From contig NZ_CP127385.1 of assembly GCF_030378205.1 (NCBI RefSeq), positions 1,776,001 through 1,840,000 of the forward strand: 64,000 nucleotides of DNA, read 5' to 3'. The notes under the pieces were generated by a model that saw only the letters and a program-made list of their open reading frames with translations, made no database searches and was not told where the DNA came from. A program made the position numbers and the translations under genes. This DNA is from Bradyrhizobium sp. NP1 (GTDB lineage: Bacteria > Pseudomonadota > Alphaproteobacteria > Rhizobiales > Xanthobacteraceae). Shown one piece after another: positions 52,143-61,205 of the stretch (position 1 is the stretch's first letter; the number at the start of each line of letters is the position of its first letter).

Positions 52143-53252
52143 ATGAGCACCCTGTTCTCGCCAGTCAACATTGGACCCTATCAACTGTCCCACCGTGTCG
52201 TGATGGCGCCGCTGACGCGGATGCGGTCCGATCCGGGCGACATTCCGAGCGACCTGATGGTCGAGTATTATTCGCAGCGCGCATCGAAGGGGGGCCTGAT
52301 CGTTTCCGAGGCAACGCCGGTGTCGATCCGTGGCTACGGCTATGCCGGCGCGCCCGGCATCTATTCGGACCGTCAGATTGAAGGATGGCGCCGCGTCACC
52401 GATGCGGTTCATGCCAGGGGCGGCCGGATTTTCCTGCAGCTGTGGCATGTCGGCCGTCAGTCACACACCGATCTGCAGCCGAATGGCGAGCCGCCGGTCG
52501 CGCCATCCGCGATCGCGGCAGAAGGCTACGCCTATGCCCGGCGAGGTGAAGTCCCGTTCTCGATGCCACGTGCGCTCGCGCTGGAAGAGATTCCAGGAAT
52601 TATCGAGGAGTTTCGCGCTGGCGCCGCGCGTGCACTACGCGCCGGTTTCGATGGCGTCGAGATTCACGGCGCGAACGGCTACCTGCCCGATCAGTTCCTG
52701 CAGGACGGCACCAACAAGCGCACGGATGAATACGGTGGTCCCATCGAAAACCGTGCGCGCTTCCTGCTGGAGATCACGCAGGCTGCGATCTCCGTCTGGG
52801 GGGCCGATCGTGTCGGCGTGCGCCTCTCGCCGAGCAGCACCTATGGCTCGATGTCGGACAGCGATCCGGCCGCGACTTTCGGCTATGTGGCAGGCCAGCT
52901 CGATCGTCTGGGCATCGCCTATCTTCACGTGGTCGAGCCGCGCATCAAGGGCACCGAGGATGTTGCCAAGGGCCAGGCTCCAATCGCCGCCCAGCATCTA
53001 CGGCAGAAATTCAGCCGCACGCTGATCGCGGCGGGCGGTTTCACGGGAGAAAGTGCCGCGGCCATCGTCGCGGAAGGCGACGCGGATCTCGTGGCGTTCG
53101 GTCGACACTTTATCTCGAACCCTGATCTGCCCGAACGGCTGCGGCGCAAGTTGCCGCTAAACCGCTATGACCGCTCGACGTTCTACGGCGGCGACGGGCG
53201 AGGCTACGTCGACTATCCGGCGCACGCCGACATGATGGCGGCGGCACTCTAA
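52143..53252 (+). CDS. Old Yellow Enzyme (NemA-like) FMN ene-reductase
   Basis: A 369-residue TIM-barrel flavoprotein. PVNIGPYQLSHRVVMAPLTRMRS is the OYE start, FLQLWHVGRQSH covers the FMN region, and FDGVEIHGANGYLPDQFLQDGTNKRTDEYGG holds the substrate-binding His and Asn. It reduces activated alkenes, quinones and nitro compounds with NAD(P)H. AAGGAAAC precedes the ATG at 52143; the longer open frame is rejected. Such genes are commonly induced by electrophiles. The role beside the peroxiredoxin-like gene is electrophile detoxification. Confidence 0.9.
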   Translation: MSTLFSPVNIGPYQLSHRVVMAPLTRMRSDPGDIPSDLMVEYYSQRASKGGLIVSEATPVSIRGYGYAGAPGIYSDRQIEGWRRVTDAVHARGGRIFLQLWHVGRQSHTDLQPNGEPPVAPSAIAAEGYAYARRGEVPFSMPRALALEEIPGIIEEFRAGAARALRAGFDGVEIHGANGYLPDQFLQDGTNKRTDEYGGPIENRARFLLEITQAAISVWGADRVGVRLSPSSTYGSMSDSDPAATFGYVAGQLDRLGIAYLHVVEPRIKGTEDVAKGQAPIAAQHLRQKFSRTLIAAGGFTGESAAAIVAEGDADLVAFGRHFISNPDLPERLRRKLPLNRYDRSTFYGGDGRGYVDYPAHADMMAAAL

Positions 53253-53287
53253 TTCCGAGCCAGGTCTGTAATTCCGAGCCGGGTCTG
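53250..53287 (+). repeat. Tandem 19-base duplication at the end of the OYE gene
   Basis: Two adjacent 19-base units, TAATTCCGAGCC followed by (A/G)GGTCTG, differ at one base. The first begins with the stop codon of the OYE gene. Confidence 0.7.
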
Positions 53288-53312
53288 TGGCGCGCCAGAG
53301 CATGGCGCGCCA
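53288..53312. terminator. Hairpin of two palindromes
   Basis: TGGCGCGCCA occurs twice around the five-base loop GAGCA, so the two can pair in a 10-base stem. It sits between the convergent OYE and HlyD genes and is a likely bidirectional terminator. Confidence 0.6.
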
Positions 53313-53402
53313 ACTTGCGGGAGCCGTCGGCGGCGCCGGTAGCCGGATGTTTATGGTTGTCGGAAGCGTCGGCGTTCTGCCGGACCCTCAGCGTTTTGCT
53401 TG

Positions 53403-54374
53403 TTAAGGCTGGATCCAAACAGTCATTCCCGGTTCAAGGCCTGCCGCGGCCTCCTGTGGGTCGAGGCGCAAGCGCAGCGTACTGCGGTCATGATCGCCAA
53501 TAACTCGCTCGGCCTGCCAGGTGGCAAAGACCCCGAGCGGTCGCAGCTCGGTGACGACCGATTTGACCGCGCCGTCGGGACCGTTCCGCGTCACGCTCAC
53601 CGTCTTTCCCATCGTGAGGCCACCGAGATGGTCTTCGCGCACGTTGAACGAGAGCCATTGCCTGCCTGCGGCCTCGACCATCAGGACCGGTTGACCCGGG
53701 CGAACATTCTCGCCCACCTCTGCGGCGATAACGCTGACCACACCGTCGGCCGGAGCACGCAGGACCATCTTTTCAAGACGGCGCTCGAGCACGGCCACCG
53801 CGGCGGCCGCGGCCTGCACCTGGGCGTCGGCGATCGCGCGTTCCTCCCGGGTCGGGCCCGCCACGGCCGCATCATAATTCGCTTGGGCCTCCGCCACGTC
53901 GGCGCGCGCGCTTGCAACGTCGTTTTCGGCCTGGTCGAGCGCCTGCTGGGACTCAAAGCTCTGCCGCGCCAGCGTGCTGGTCCTTGTCAGTTGTGCCTGC
54001 ACATAGTCGAGGCGGGCGCTCGCCTTGGCGATCGCAGCTTTCAGTGAGTCGACCTGTTCACGACGGACACCGGCATAGACATTGTTGCGGGTCGCGGTGG
54101 CCGAGGCGAGCGCGGCACGCGCCTGGTCCGCCTGCGCCGTCAACTCCACCGCGGAGAGTCGCGCCAGGACGTCGCCGGCGTGCACATGCGCGCCTTTGTC
54201 GACCTCAATCGACATGAGTTGGCCGTTCACCTCCGGCTCCACCCTGACTTCGGTCGCCCGCACGACGCCAACAATCGTGGTCGCCGATGCGGATCGACGC
54301 CCGGAATAGACCAAGGCAGCCGCGACCAGCACGAGCGGGATCGCAACGATGGCGGCACGCCTAGCTTTGCGCAT
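53403..54374 (-). CDS. HlyD-family membrane fusion protein (YbhG-like)
   Basis: A 323-residue adaptor. It has an N-terminal anchor (RRAAIVAIPLVLVAAALVYSG), the first lipoyl half VRVEPEVNGQLMSIEVDKGAHVHAGDVLARL, an alpha-helical hairpin rich in Ala and Gln, and the returning half LRAPADGVVSVIAAEVGENVRPGQPVLMV. GAGAGGAC precedes the ATG. Its first 14 bases overlap the end of the permease gene, so they are co-translated. It is one of two adaptors flanking the fused permease. Confidence 0.87.
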   Translation of the reverse strand: MRKARRAAIVAIPLVLVAAALVYSGRRSASATTIVGVVRATEVRVEPEVNGQLMSIEVDKGAHVHAGDVLARLSAVELTAQADQARAALASATATRNNVYAGVRREQVDSLKAAIAKASARLDYVQAQLTRTSTLARQSFESQQALDQAENDVASARADVAEAQANYDAAVAGPTREERAIADAQVQAAAAAVAVLERRLEKMVLRAPADGVVSVIAAEVGENVRPGQPVLMVEAAGRQWLSFNVREDHLGGLTMGKTVSVTRNGPDGAVKSVVTELRPLGVFATWQAERVIGDHDRSTLRLRLDPQEAAAGLEPGMTVWIQP

Positions 54375-56691
54375 GTTGCCGTCCTCTCTTGACCGCAAAC
54401 GCCGAGATCACGGCGAGCACGAAATAGGCGACGGCCAGGCACCACAGTGCGAGCCAGTCATGGGCGACCTCCCAAATGCTGGCACCAAGCTGGTTGACGC
54501 GCACGAGGCCATCGATCGCGGAATCGGCGGGGAAAATCCGACCGAATGCGAGGGCGACATCGGGGATTGCCTCGCGCGGCCACGCAAAGCCGGCCATGAA
54601 GAACTGAGGCAGGCTGGTTGCCAGGAGGAGGATGGTCGCGTTCTCCGGTCGCGTGAACCAGGCCCCGACGGCCTGCCCCATGAAGCTCGTCGCAAGGAGA
54701 AAGACACTCGCAAGCGCGAAGATTTGTGGAAGATGGCCGAGTGTCGAAAAGCCGTAGATGCGCGGCAGCACGATGACATAAAGCGCAAGCGCCGGAAGGT
54801 AGATGGTCAGGTGGGCGACGCCGCGGCCGAGCACGCCGGCAAACGCTCCGCCCCCCGCCGCCAGCGCAGTGCCGGTCAACATGGCCGCGCCGATCAGGAG
54901 GGTTTGCTGCAGGATCAGGATGAACGCCGCCGGGACGACGTAGCTCGCATAACCGCCCACCGGATTGAAGATCGGCTGCAGCAGAACGTCGGCCGGGCTC
55001 GAGCTCGCCAGCTTCGCCTTGACAAGGCTTCCGTCCGAGCGCGCGCCTCGCGAAACGAGTTCGGATGTCAGCGCTCCGATGGCCGTGGCGACCCCGCTGG
55101 CGCTGGATCTGAATATGAAGAGGTAGGTCGCATCCGCGTAGATCGGGATGTGGGCGGTGATGCCCTTGAGCACATCGCGCTCGGTGTTGGGCGGGATTTC
55201 GACGGCCGCAAAAGCCTGCCCGCGATCGATCGCGGTGCGCGCTTCGGCAAGCGTGCGGGTGCGAACCACGACGCTCAATGCTCCACTCGCATCCAGCGTC
55301 TCGACGACCTGGCGGCTGAGATCGCTCAGATCGTTGTCGACGACCGCGATGGGAAGCTTGCGAAGGATCTGGTTCAGATAAGGCTGCGGATAATAAATGC
55401 CGTAAACCAGGGGAGCCAGGAACAAGAGGCTGAAGGCACTTCGCATCCCGAGCACGCGCCGCCACTCTGCCTTGAAGGCGCCGCCGACGCCTCGCGGCGG
55501 TTCCTCCGCTTCGGGCGGCTCGGCCGGTCGCGCCGTCTCAAACCAGCCCTTTCGCGTGACGCTCGCCATGCGCAGCAATGCGAGGCCGGCAAAGAGCACC
55601 GTCAGGCCCGCGAGCGCCGCGAAGGGAAGGGCGGAATCCGAGACCGGCAATCCGCGCGCCGCCTGTCCCAGCAAGACAGCCATGTACCAGCGCAGCGGCA
55701 GGATAGCGCTCCAGCCTTGCGCGAACGCATTCATGCCGATGGTCGGAAACCCGACGCCGGCGTAGCCGAATGCAGGAGAGGCGATGAGGCCCGCAAGTCC
55801 GAGCCCCGTGGCCAGGTCGCCGACCAGGAGCTGCAGCAGGGCGCCCAGGGACAGATAGGCAATGATCAGCAGGGAGGCCGCGGCGATCATCAGCGGCAAG
55901 TCTCCCCTGAAGGGAATTTGCAGCACGCCCTCCAGGAACAGCGGCTCGACCAACATGACCATGAAGAAGATGCCGAACAGCGGCGCGAGCTTGCCGGCCA
56001 GCGCGACCACCGGGTCGCCACCGGCGCTTTCGAGCCAGGCCCGCCCGTCGCGACGGCGGAATTCGGATCCGACGGAATAGCCGGCGGCGAGCGTGATCAC
56101 CACATGGATGATCGTCGGCAGCAGCGCGCGCAGCAGGAACTGCGCATAGTTCTTTTGCGGATTGACAAGCGCGATGGTCTCCCCGGTCATCGTTCCGATG
56201 GAGGCCGGCGCGGGGGCGGCGCGCTTTGCGGGGGCAGCCGCTGCCGCCGCAGCGGATAGCGCGTCGTTCAGGCCAGAGGATGCAATGCCGGACGGGGTCA
56301 GGAACTGCTGGTTATAGAAGCCTACGACCTGCGGGCGGCGTTCGGCCTTCAGGTCGCGCTCGAAATCGGTCGGAATGTAGATCGCGGAGATTGCCTTGCC
56401 GGACCGGATGTCCCGCACGGCTGTGGACAGCGTGCCGGAGCGGTCGACGATATGCAGGCTCGGAGACGCCGCGACGTATTCCACCAGAGCACGCGAAGCA
56501 TCCGACCTGTCTTCGTCAACGACCGTCACGCCGAGCCCCCGGATGACCGGATGGCTGAACACGGTCGTGAGAACCACGAACGCAAAGAGAGGCACGCCGA
56601 AGATCAACAGCAGCGCCACCCGATCGTGAAACAGCCAATGGCACTCGCGCCGCGCAACCAGCAGAAATCCGGGTTTCGACGCCAGCCTCAT
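54361..56691 (-). CDS. Fused double ABC-2-type permease, no ATPase domain
   Basis: A 776-residue protein made of two tandem ABC-2 membrane units. The first half (to about residue 385) opens with HDRVALLLIFGVPLFAFVVLTTVFSHPVIRGLGVTVVDEDRS; the second (from about 395) repeats this as FSLLFLAPLVYGIYYPQPYLNQILRKLPIAVVDNDLS. Each has a large extracytoplasmic loop and about five further membrane segments. There is no Walker motif in it or in the neighbouring genes, so the ATPase must come from elsewhere, or the system uses another energy source. The start at 56691 overlaps the upstream HlyD stop (ATGA). It probably exports lipophilic compounds like the YbhFSR systems. Confidence 0.83.
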   Translation of the reverse strand: MRLASKPGFLLVARRECHWLFHDRVALLLIFGVPLFAFVVLTTVFSHPVIRGLGVTVVDEDRSDASRALVEYVAASPSLHIVDRSGTLSTAVRDIRSGKAISAIYIPTDFERDLKAERRPQVVGFYNQQFLTPSGIASSGLNDALSAAAAAAAPAKRAAPAPASIGTMTGETIALVNPQKNYAQFLLRALLPTIIHVVITLAAGYSVGSEFRRRDGRAWLESAGGDPVVALAGKLAPLFGIFFMVMLVEPLFLEGVLQIPFRGDLPLMIAAASLLIIAYLSLGALLQLLVGDLATGLGLAGLIASPAFGYAGVGFPTIGMNAFAQGWSAILPLRWYMAVLLGQAARGLPVSDSALPFAALAGLTVLFAGLALLRMASVTRKGWFETARPAEPPEAEEPPRGVGGAFKAEWRRVLGMRSAFSLLFLAPLVYGIYYPQPYLNQILRKLPIAVVDNDLSDLSRQVVETLDASGALSVVVRTRTLAEARTAIDRGQAFAAVEIPPNTERDVLKGITAHIPIYADATYLFIFRSSASGVATAIGALTSELVSRGARSDGSLVKAKLASSSPADVLLQPIFNPVGGYASYVVPAAFILILQQTLLIGAAMLTGTALAAGGGAFAGVLGRGVAHLTIYLPALALYVIVLPRIYGFSTLGHLPQIFALASVFLLATSFMGQAVGAWFTRPENATILLLATSLPQFFMAGFAWPREAIPDVALAFGRIFPADSAIDGLVRVNQLGASIWEVAHDWLALWCLAVAYFVLAVISAFAVKRGRQHAQS

Positions 56692-57743
56692 TGCCGTGAT
56701 CGCCAGTCGAGATAGGCGCTCATTCCCGGTCGCAGCTCGGGCACCGGCTGGATCGGGTAGGCGCGGATCGAAAACGTCCGCAGGTCGAAATCGCCCGAAG
56801 CGCGCGTGGCCCGCCAACTCGCATATTCGCCCTTGGTTGCAATAAGCTTGACTTCGACGGTTACACGGCGGTCATCAAGAGCCGGAACGTGCACGTCAAA
56901 TCGATCGCCGACCTTCAGGCCCTTCACCAGATCTTCGCGAAGATCGAAATGGACCCAGACATCGGCCAAATCGATCAGGGTGACGAGCGGAACGCCCGGA
57001 GACACATATTCGCCCGGCTCCACATTGCGCTGATAGACCTGCGAGGCGACCGGGGCATAGACCACGAGTTGATCGATGATCGATTGAACGCTCTGGATAT
57101 CGGCATTGGCCTTTTCGAGGTTGGACTTGGCAATCGCCCGTTCCTCTTTTGTGTAGCCATTGACGGCCTGCTCATAGGCCGATTTGGCCTGATCGACCGC
57201 CCGCTCGCTTTCGTGCAGCGTATCAGTCACCTGGTCCAGGCGGGCTTGCGGCGCATTGCCTTGCTCGGTCAATGTATGAGTGCGGTCGAAAGTCTTCTGC
57301 GCCAGCACCAGAGCCGCCTGCGCGCGCTCCATTTCCGCTTTCCGCGCGGCAATGGTTTCCACCCGCGTTCCGACGAGTACATTGGCGAGTTGGGCTTCCG
57401 CAACTGCGGCTGCCGTCCTCATTTGCTCGTGTTTGGCCACGGTTTCAGGATTATCGATCCGTACGAGGACGGCGTTTGCCGGAACGTTCTGGCCACGTTC
57501 CACGGGTATCTCCTTGACCCGTCCGTCGACGCGCGCGGCGATGTCGAGCCGTGTCGCGTCGACCTCGCCCTGCACCAGCAGTGGTTCAGGTCGCAACAGA
57601 TAGAAGACGGAAAGCGCGACGACGGCGGCTGCAACGGTGCCGACGATAATGGAAGGCGTGCGCGTCGGGGTGCGCGTGCTCTTTTCTTGTCCGTCACTTG
57701 GGGCGTCGGACCTGCCCTGAATTTCGTCATCAGAGGTCGGCAT
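56688..57743 (-). CDS. HlyD-family membrane fusion protein
   Basis: A 351-residue adaptor. A polar N-terminal segment and membrane anchor (TPSIIVGTVAAAVVALSVFYLL) lead to TRLDIAARVDGRVKEIPVERGQNVPANAVLVRI, a coiled-coil region and YAPVASQVYQRNVEPGEYVSPGVPLVTLI. The start at 57743 is preferred; a GTG at 57761 would add six residues. It is the first gene of a tightly overlapping three-gene unit with the double permease and the second adaptor. The 347 bases upstream, to the AraC gene's stop, hold no gene I can support. Confidence 0.87.
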   Translation of the reverse strand: MPTSDDEIQGRSDAPSDGQEKSTRTPTRTPSIIVGTVAAAVVALSVFYLLRPEPLLVQGEVDATRLDIAARVDGRVKEIPVERGQNVPANAVLVRIDNPETVAKHEQMRTAAAVAEAQLANVLVGTRVETIAARKAEMERAQAALVLAQKTFDRTHTLTEQGNAPQARLDQVTDTLHESERAVDQAKSAYEQAVNGYTKEERAIAKSNLEKANADIQSVQSIIDQLVVYAPVASQVYQRNVEPGEYVSPGVPLVTLIDLADVWVHFDLREDLVKGLKVGDRFDVHVPALDDRRVTVEVKLIATKGEYASWRATRASGDFDLRTFSIRAYPIQPVPELRPGMSAYLDWRSRQ

Positions 57744-58090
57744 GTTCGTGCCTGACTCCACTTAGCTCATGACCGGGTTAGCCGCTCTTTATGTTTCGGT
57801 TGATGAATTTCCGTCCCATCTCGAGTCGTCGCGCAGCATGGGCCGCCACCGTGTTGCGAAAGAAGAGCCGTCTATCGATTGTCTATCAAAACCGGTGATG
57901 CTTCCCGCTGCTTGGATGTCCCTGCTGCAATAGGCAATATTGCGGCCTCAAACGCGGATCCTCTCGCTTCATGTATAACCGGTCTTGGCCAATTCGTCGA
58001 TGAGGCGGGGCGGCGGGCCGTCGTGCCTGCCCGGGTTTGTGAATAAGGCTCGTAGTTGTAGGTGGAATGACGCGGATCAGAGTGATTTGA

Positions 58091-59179
58091 CTACTCCTCC
58101 CTGATCTTGCTGGGTGACTTGTTGGTCCAGCGCCGAAAAGCGCGGCGGAAATTTGCGGCATCACTGAACCCGAGCGCCAGCGCAATATCCTCGTTCGCGA
58201 GCCTTGTTGTGCGCAGGTATTTCAGCGCGATCTGCATTCGAAGTTCATCCAGCAGGCCGCGGAAGGAGATGCCTTGCTCCCGCAGCTGACGTCGCAACGA
58301 GCGATCGCTCATTTCAAGCAGCTTTGCGATGGCAGCGAGGGTGGGAGGGTTGGCGATATCCCGGAGCAGGAGGGCGCGAATCTCCCCGGCTATTCCAATT
58401 CGCGATTTCAGATCGTTGAGCAGGTCGTCGCAGAGCGCCACGACCGCCGGGTACGTCGTCTTGTTGCCGAGATTTGCTGCTTGATCCAGCCATGCCGACC
58501 GGAAAATGATCCGGTTGGTCCTGCTTGCGAAGCTTAGACGACATCCGATCTGGTCCGCTGGCAGGCCGAAGTCATGAGCTTCCGGATAGGCGACGCTGAT
58601 CTGATCAGGAGTGAACGAGGGGCCCATGATGTCCCGCATCAGCGATATGTGAATGCCGATCTGCATCTCGGTGACGAAGCGGTAGACCTTCGGATCGGTT
58701 GCGGTGCGCGCATTGGGCTCGATGGTCCAGGTCGCGACCCCGTCCTCCTCGGTGAATTCGATCGTCGCCAGCGGCGTCGCGAGCGCGTGGTAAAGTTCGG
58801 CAAAAGCCATCGCCTTGCGAAAGTCGGGGCAGCAAAGAATGGCGAAGCCGTACATGCCGTAAGTGGAGATGTGGATTGATGTACCGATGCGGTATGGCAG
58901 ATGCGGGTCGCTTGAGAGCCGAATTGCGTTCTTGCAGGCGGTCATCAAATCCGCGAGCGAAATCCTCGACCTTGGAGAGTGCACCTCGTCCGCGGTCAGG
59001 TTGACGTTTCTCAGCACGTCGCCGGCTGGGCAGCCCTGGTCGACGAGTATGTCGAACAGCGCGGCGAGTTTTGTCGATTCGTAAACACGCTCATCCAATC
59101 CAACGATCGGCCTTTCCCTTGCGCTGCTCGAAACGGAACGCAAAGCGGGGGACCTCCCGGGCTGCTTGGAGTCGCGCAA
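58091..59179 (-). CDS. AraC-family regulator, OruR/ArgR-like (arabinose_bd domain)
   Basis: A 362-residue regulator. The large N-terminal domain (FDILVDQGCPAGDVLRNVNLTADEV and later YGMYGFAILCCPDFRKAMAFAELYH) is the arabinose_bd type seen in OruR. A single C-terminal AraC module follows (NPPTLAAIAKLLEMSDRSLRRQLREQGISFRGLLDELR and ANEDIALALGFSDAANFRRAFRRWTNKSPSKIRE). It diverges from the PHA operon over 335 bases and lies upstream of the efflux unit, so it could regulate either. The start is uncertain. Confidence 0.83.
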   Translation of the reverse strand: MRDSKQPGRSPALRSVSSSARERPIVGLDERVYESTKLAALFDILVDQGCPAGDVLRNVNLTADEVHSPRSRISLADLMTACKNAIRLSSDPHLPYRIGTSIHISTYGMYGFAILCCPDFRKAMAFAELYHALATPLATIEFTEEDGVATWTIEPNARTATDPKVYRFVTEMQIGIHISLMRDIMGPSFTPDQISVAYPEAHDFGLPADQIGCRLSFASRTNRIIFRSAWLDQAANLGNKTTYPAVVALCDDLLNDLKSRIGIAGEIRALLLRDIANPPTLAAIAKLLEMSDRSLRRQLREQGISFRGLLDELRMQIALKYLRTTRLANEDIALALGFSDAANFRRAFRRWTNKSPSKIREE

Positions 59180-59514
59180 CTGAACCTGCCCTTTAAAAAC
59201 ACACGGTTCGAAGCTTCTGTCACTTGTCGTCGGGCCAGGATAACATTTTTTCGATCGCGCGTAGGCTCAGGCCGCTGGGCTGCGGCTCGCTTTGGGCGTA
59301 AAATGCAGCAGTTTTTTTCAAGACCCGGTGCCTGATAAGAGGCAACTTGTCCGGCTTGGACCCGCTGTTCGTCCGTTTCGGACCTTCACAAGGACCAGGC
59401 TGCGCGCGAGGCTTGGGACTGGCGTTGTGCGGTGCGAGGCAGGTCAGGCGATCCGCTCACCTAGAATGGCGGACGCCGAAACGGCCGGAGGAAGACAATT
59501 CGAGGGAGGCCGTC
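59180..59514. other. Intergenic region between the AraC gene and the PHA operon
   Basis: 335 bases with no gene I can support. It must carry the promoter of the ligase gene and probably that of the AraC gene. No clear promoter or operator repeat was recognised; an A-rich stretch at about 59193-59204 and a T-run near 59308 are the only features. Confidence 0.5.
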
Positions 59515-61167
59515 ATGGTGGGAAGGCTGATCCAGGCCACCAAATCTGCTTATCAATACCCTTTGATTTTCAAGCAATTGTGGCACACGCCGCGCTTGCA
59601 GGCGCCCGACCAGGAGGTCGTCTACCGCGACCTGAAGCGCTTCACCTATCGCCAGATCAGGGAGCGCATCGGCCGCCTCGCATCGGCTCTTGCCAAGGCC
59701 GGTATCGCGCCGGGCGATACCGTCGGCGTGCTCGACTGGGACAGTAACCGGTTTCTCGAGGCTTTCTTTGCAATCCCGATGATGGGCGCGGTGCTGCAAA
59801 CGGTGAATGTCCGCCTGTCGCCCGAGCAGATCGCCTACACGATCAATCACGCGGGGGCCTCAACGCTGCTCGTCAACGACGAATTCGTCGAATTGCTCGA
59901 AGGCATGAAAGCCCAATTGCCGAAGGTGAAGCGGCTGATCGTGATGTCGGATCAGCCTGCGCCACAGACCGGCAACCTCTCCTTCATCGGCGAGTATGAA
60001 AACCTGCTTGCCGCGGCCTCGCCCGACTACGACTTTCCGGACTTCGACGAGAACACCCAGGCGACCACTTTCTATACGACGGGCACGACTGGTCTGCCCA
60101 AAGGCGTCTACTACAGCCATCGGCAGCTCGTGCTGCATACGATCTGCGGACTGGCGCTATTCGGTATCGCGGGTCAGCAGGGCCGGTTCTCGCGTGACGA
60201 CGTCTACATGCCGATCACCCCGATGTTTCATGTCCATGCCTGGGGCTTTCCCTGGTCGGCGACGCTTGCCGGTGCCAAGCAGGTCTATCCCGGTCGTTAC
60301 GAGCCAGCGATGCTGGTCAAGCTGATCAAGAGCGAGGGCGTCACCTTCACCCATGGCGTCCCGACGATCCTGCAGATGCTGCTCAACGCCGCCGCCGCGG
60401 CCAAGGTCGACCTGCGCGGTCTGAAGATGGTGATCGGCGGTTCAGCCCTGCCGAAAGCGCTGGCCAAGCAGGCGCTTACCGCAGGCATCGACATCTTCGC
60501 AGGCTACGGGATGTCGGAGACCGGCCCGCTTGCGGCGGTTTCCCATGTCCGGTCGAAGGATCTCACTGGCGATCCTGACGGCGAGGTCGATTTCCGCAGC
60601 AGAGCCGGCATGGCGGGGCCACTGGTGGATCTGCGCATCGTCGACCCCGACATGAACGACGTGCCGCATGACGGCAAGTCCGCCGGTGAGATCGTGCTGC
60701 GCTCGCCCTGGCTTACGCAGGGCTACTTCGACAATCCTGAAGGTTCGGAGCAACTGTGGGCCGGGGGTTATCTGCACACCAGCGACATCGCCGTGGTGGG
60801 CCCGGACGGCTACGTCCACATCACCGACCGCATCAAGGACGTGATCAAGACCGGCGGCGAGTGGGTCTCGTCGCTGCAGATCGAGGATCTGATCTCGCAA
60901 TGCGCCGGCGTCGCGGAGGCCGCCGTCATCGGCGTGAAGGACGCCAAATGGGGCGAGCGGCCGATGGCGCTCGTGGTCAAGAAGGCGTCCGATGCGAATG
61001 GCGTCACCGACACCGCCATCAAGGACCATCTCAAGGTGTTCGCCGACAAGGGCATCATCTCCAAATACGGGATCCCCGAGACGATCCTGTTCATCGACAG
61101 CATTCCCAAGACGAGCGTCGGCAAGATCAACAAGAAGGAGCTGCGCGAGCGGTACGGTGACATGTAG
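59515..61167 (+). CDS. AMP-forming medium/long-chain acyl-CoA ligase (AlkK-like)
   Basis: A 550-residue adenylate-forming ligase. The P-loop is [17 protein letters not shown], motif A5 region is FAGYGMSETGP, the hinge is GYVHITDRIKDVIKTGGEWVSS, and the catalytic Lys is in TSVGKINKKELR. The length and the GGEWVSS form match AlkK-type medium-chain acyl-CoA synthetases. GGGAGG precedes the ATG at 59515; the 56 upstream codons are rejected. It would supply acyl-CoA to the MaoC hydratase and PHA synthase encoded next. Confidence 0.9.
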   Translation: MVGRLIQATKSAYQYPLIFKQLWHTPRLQAPDQEVVYRDLKRFTYRQIRERIGRLASALAKAGIAPGDTVGVLDWDSNRFLEAFFAIPMMGAVLQTVNVRLSPEQIAYTINHAGASTLLVNDEFVELLEGMKAQLPKVKRLIVMSDQPAPQTGNLSFIGEYENLLAAASPDYDFPDFDENTQATTFYTTGTTGLPKGVYYSHRQLVLHTICGLALFGIAGQQGRFSRDDVYMPITPMFHVHAWGFPWSATLAGAKQVYPGRYEPAMLVKLIKSEGVTFTHGVPTILQMLLNAAAAAKVDLRGLKMVIGGSALPKALAKQALTAGIDIFAGYGMSETGPLAAVSHVRSKDLTGDPDGEVDFRSRAGMAGPLVDLRIVDPDMNDVPHDGKSAGEIVLRSPWLTQGYFDNPEGSEQLWAGGYLHTSDIAVVGPDGYVHITDRIKDVIKTGGEWVSSLQIEDLISQCAGVAEAAVIGVKDAKWGERPMALVVKKASDANGVTDTAIKDHLKVFADKGIISKYGIPETILFIDSIPKTSVGKINKKELRERYGDM

Positions 61168-61205
61168 CTGTTCGGGCGCAGCCACAAGAAGATGGAGGAG
61201 CGAAC

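Noticed and set aside
53288..53312. The repeated GGCGCGCC units as a CRISPR or restriction-linked array
   Set aside because: There are only two copies five bases apart, which form a hairpin. No spacer pattern or cas gene is present.
54349..56259. A 636-codon open frame on the plus strand
   Set aside because: It lies wholly antisense to the double permease, its product is low-complexity Arg/Gly/Asp-rich sequence, and no family is visible. It is a GC-rich shadow.
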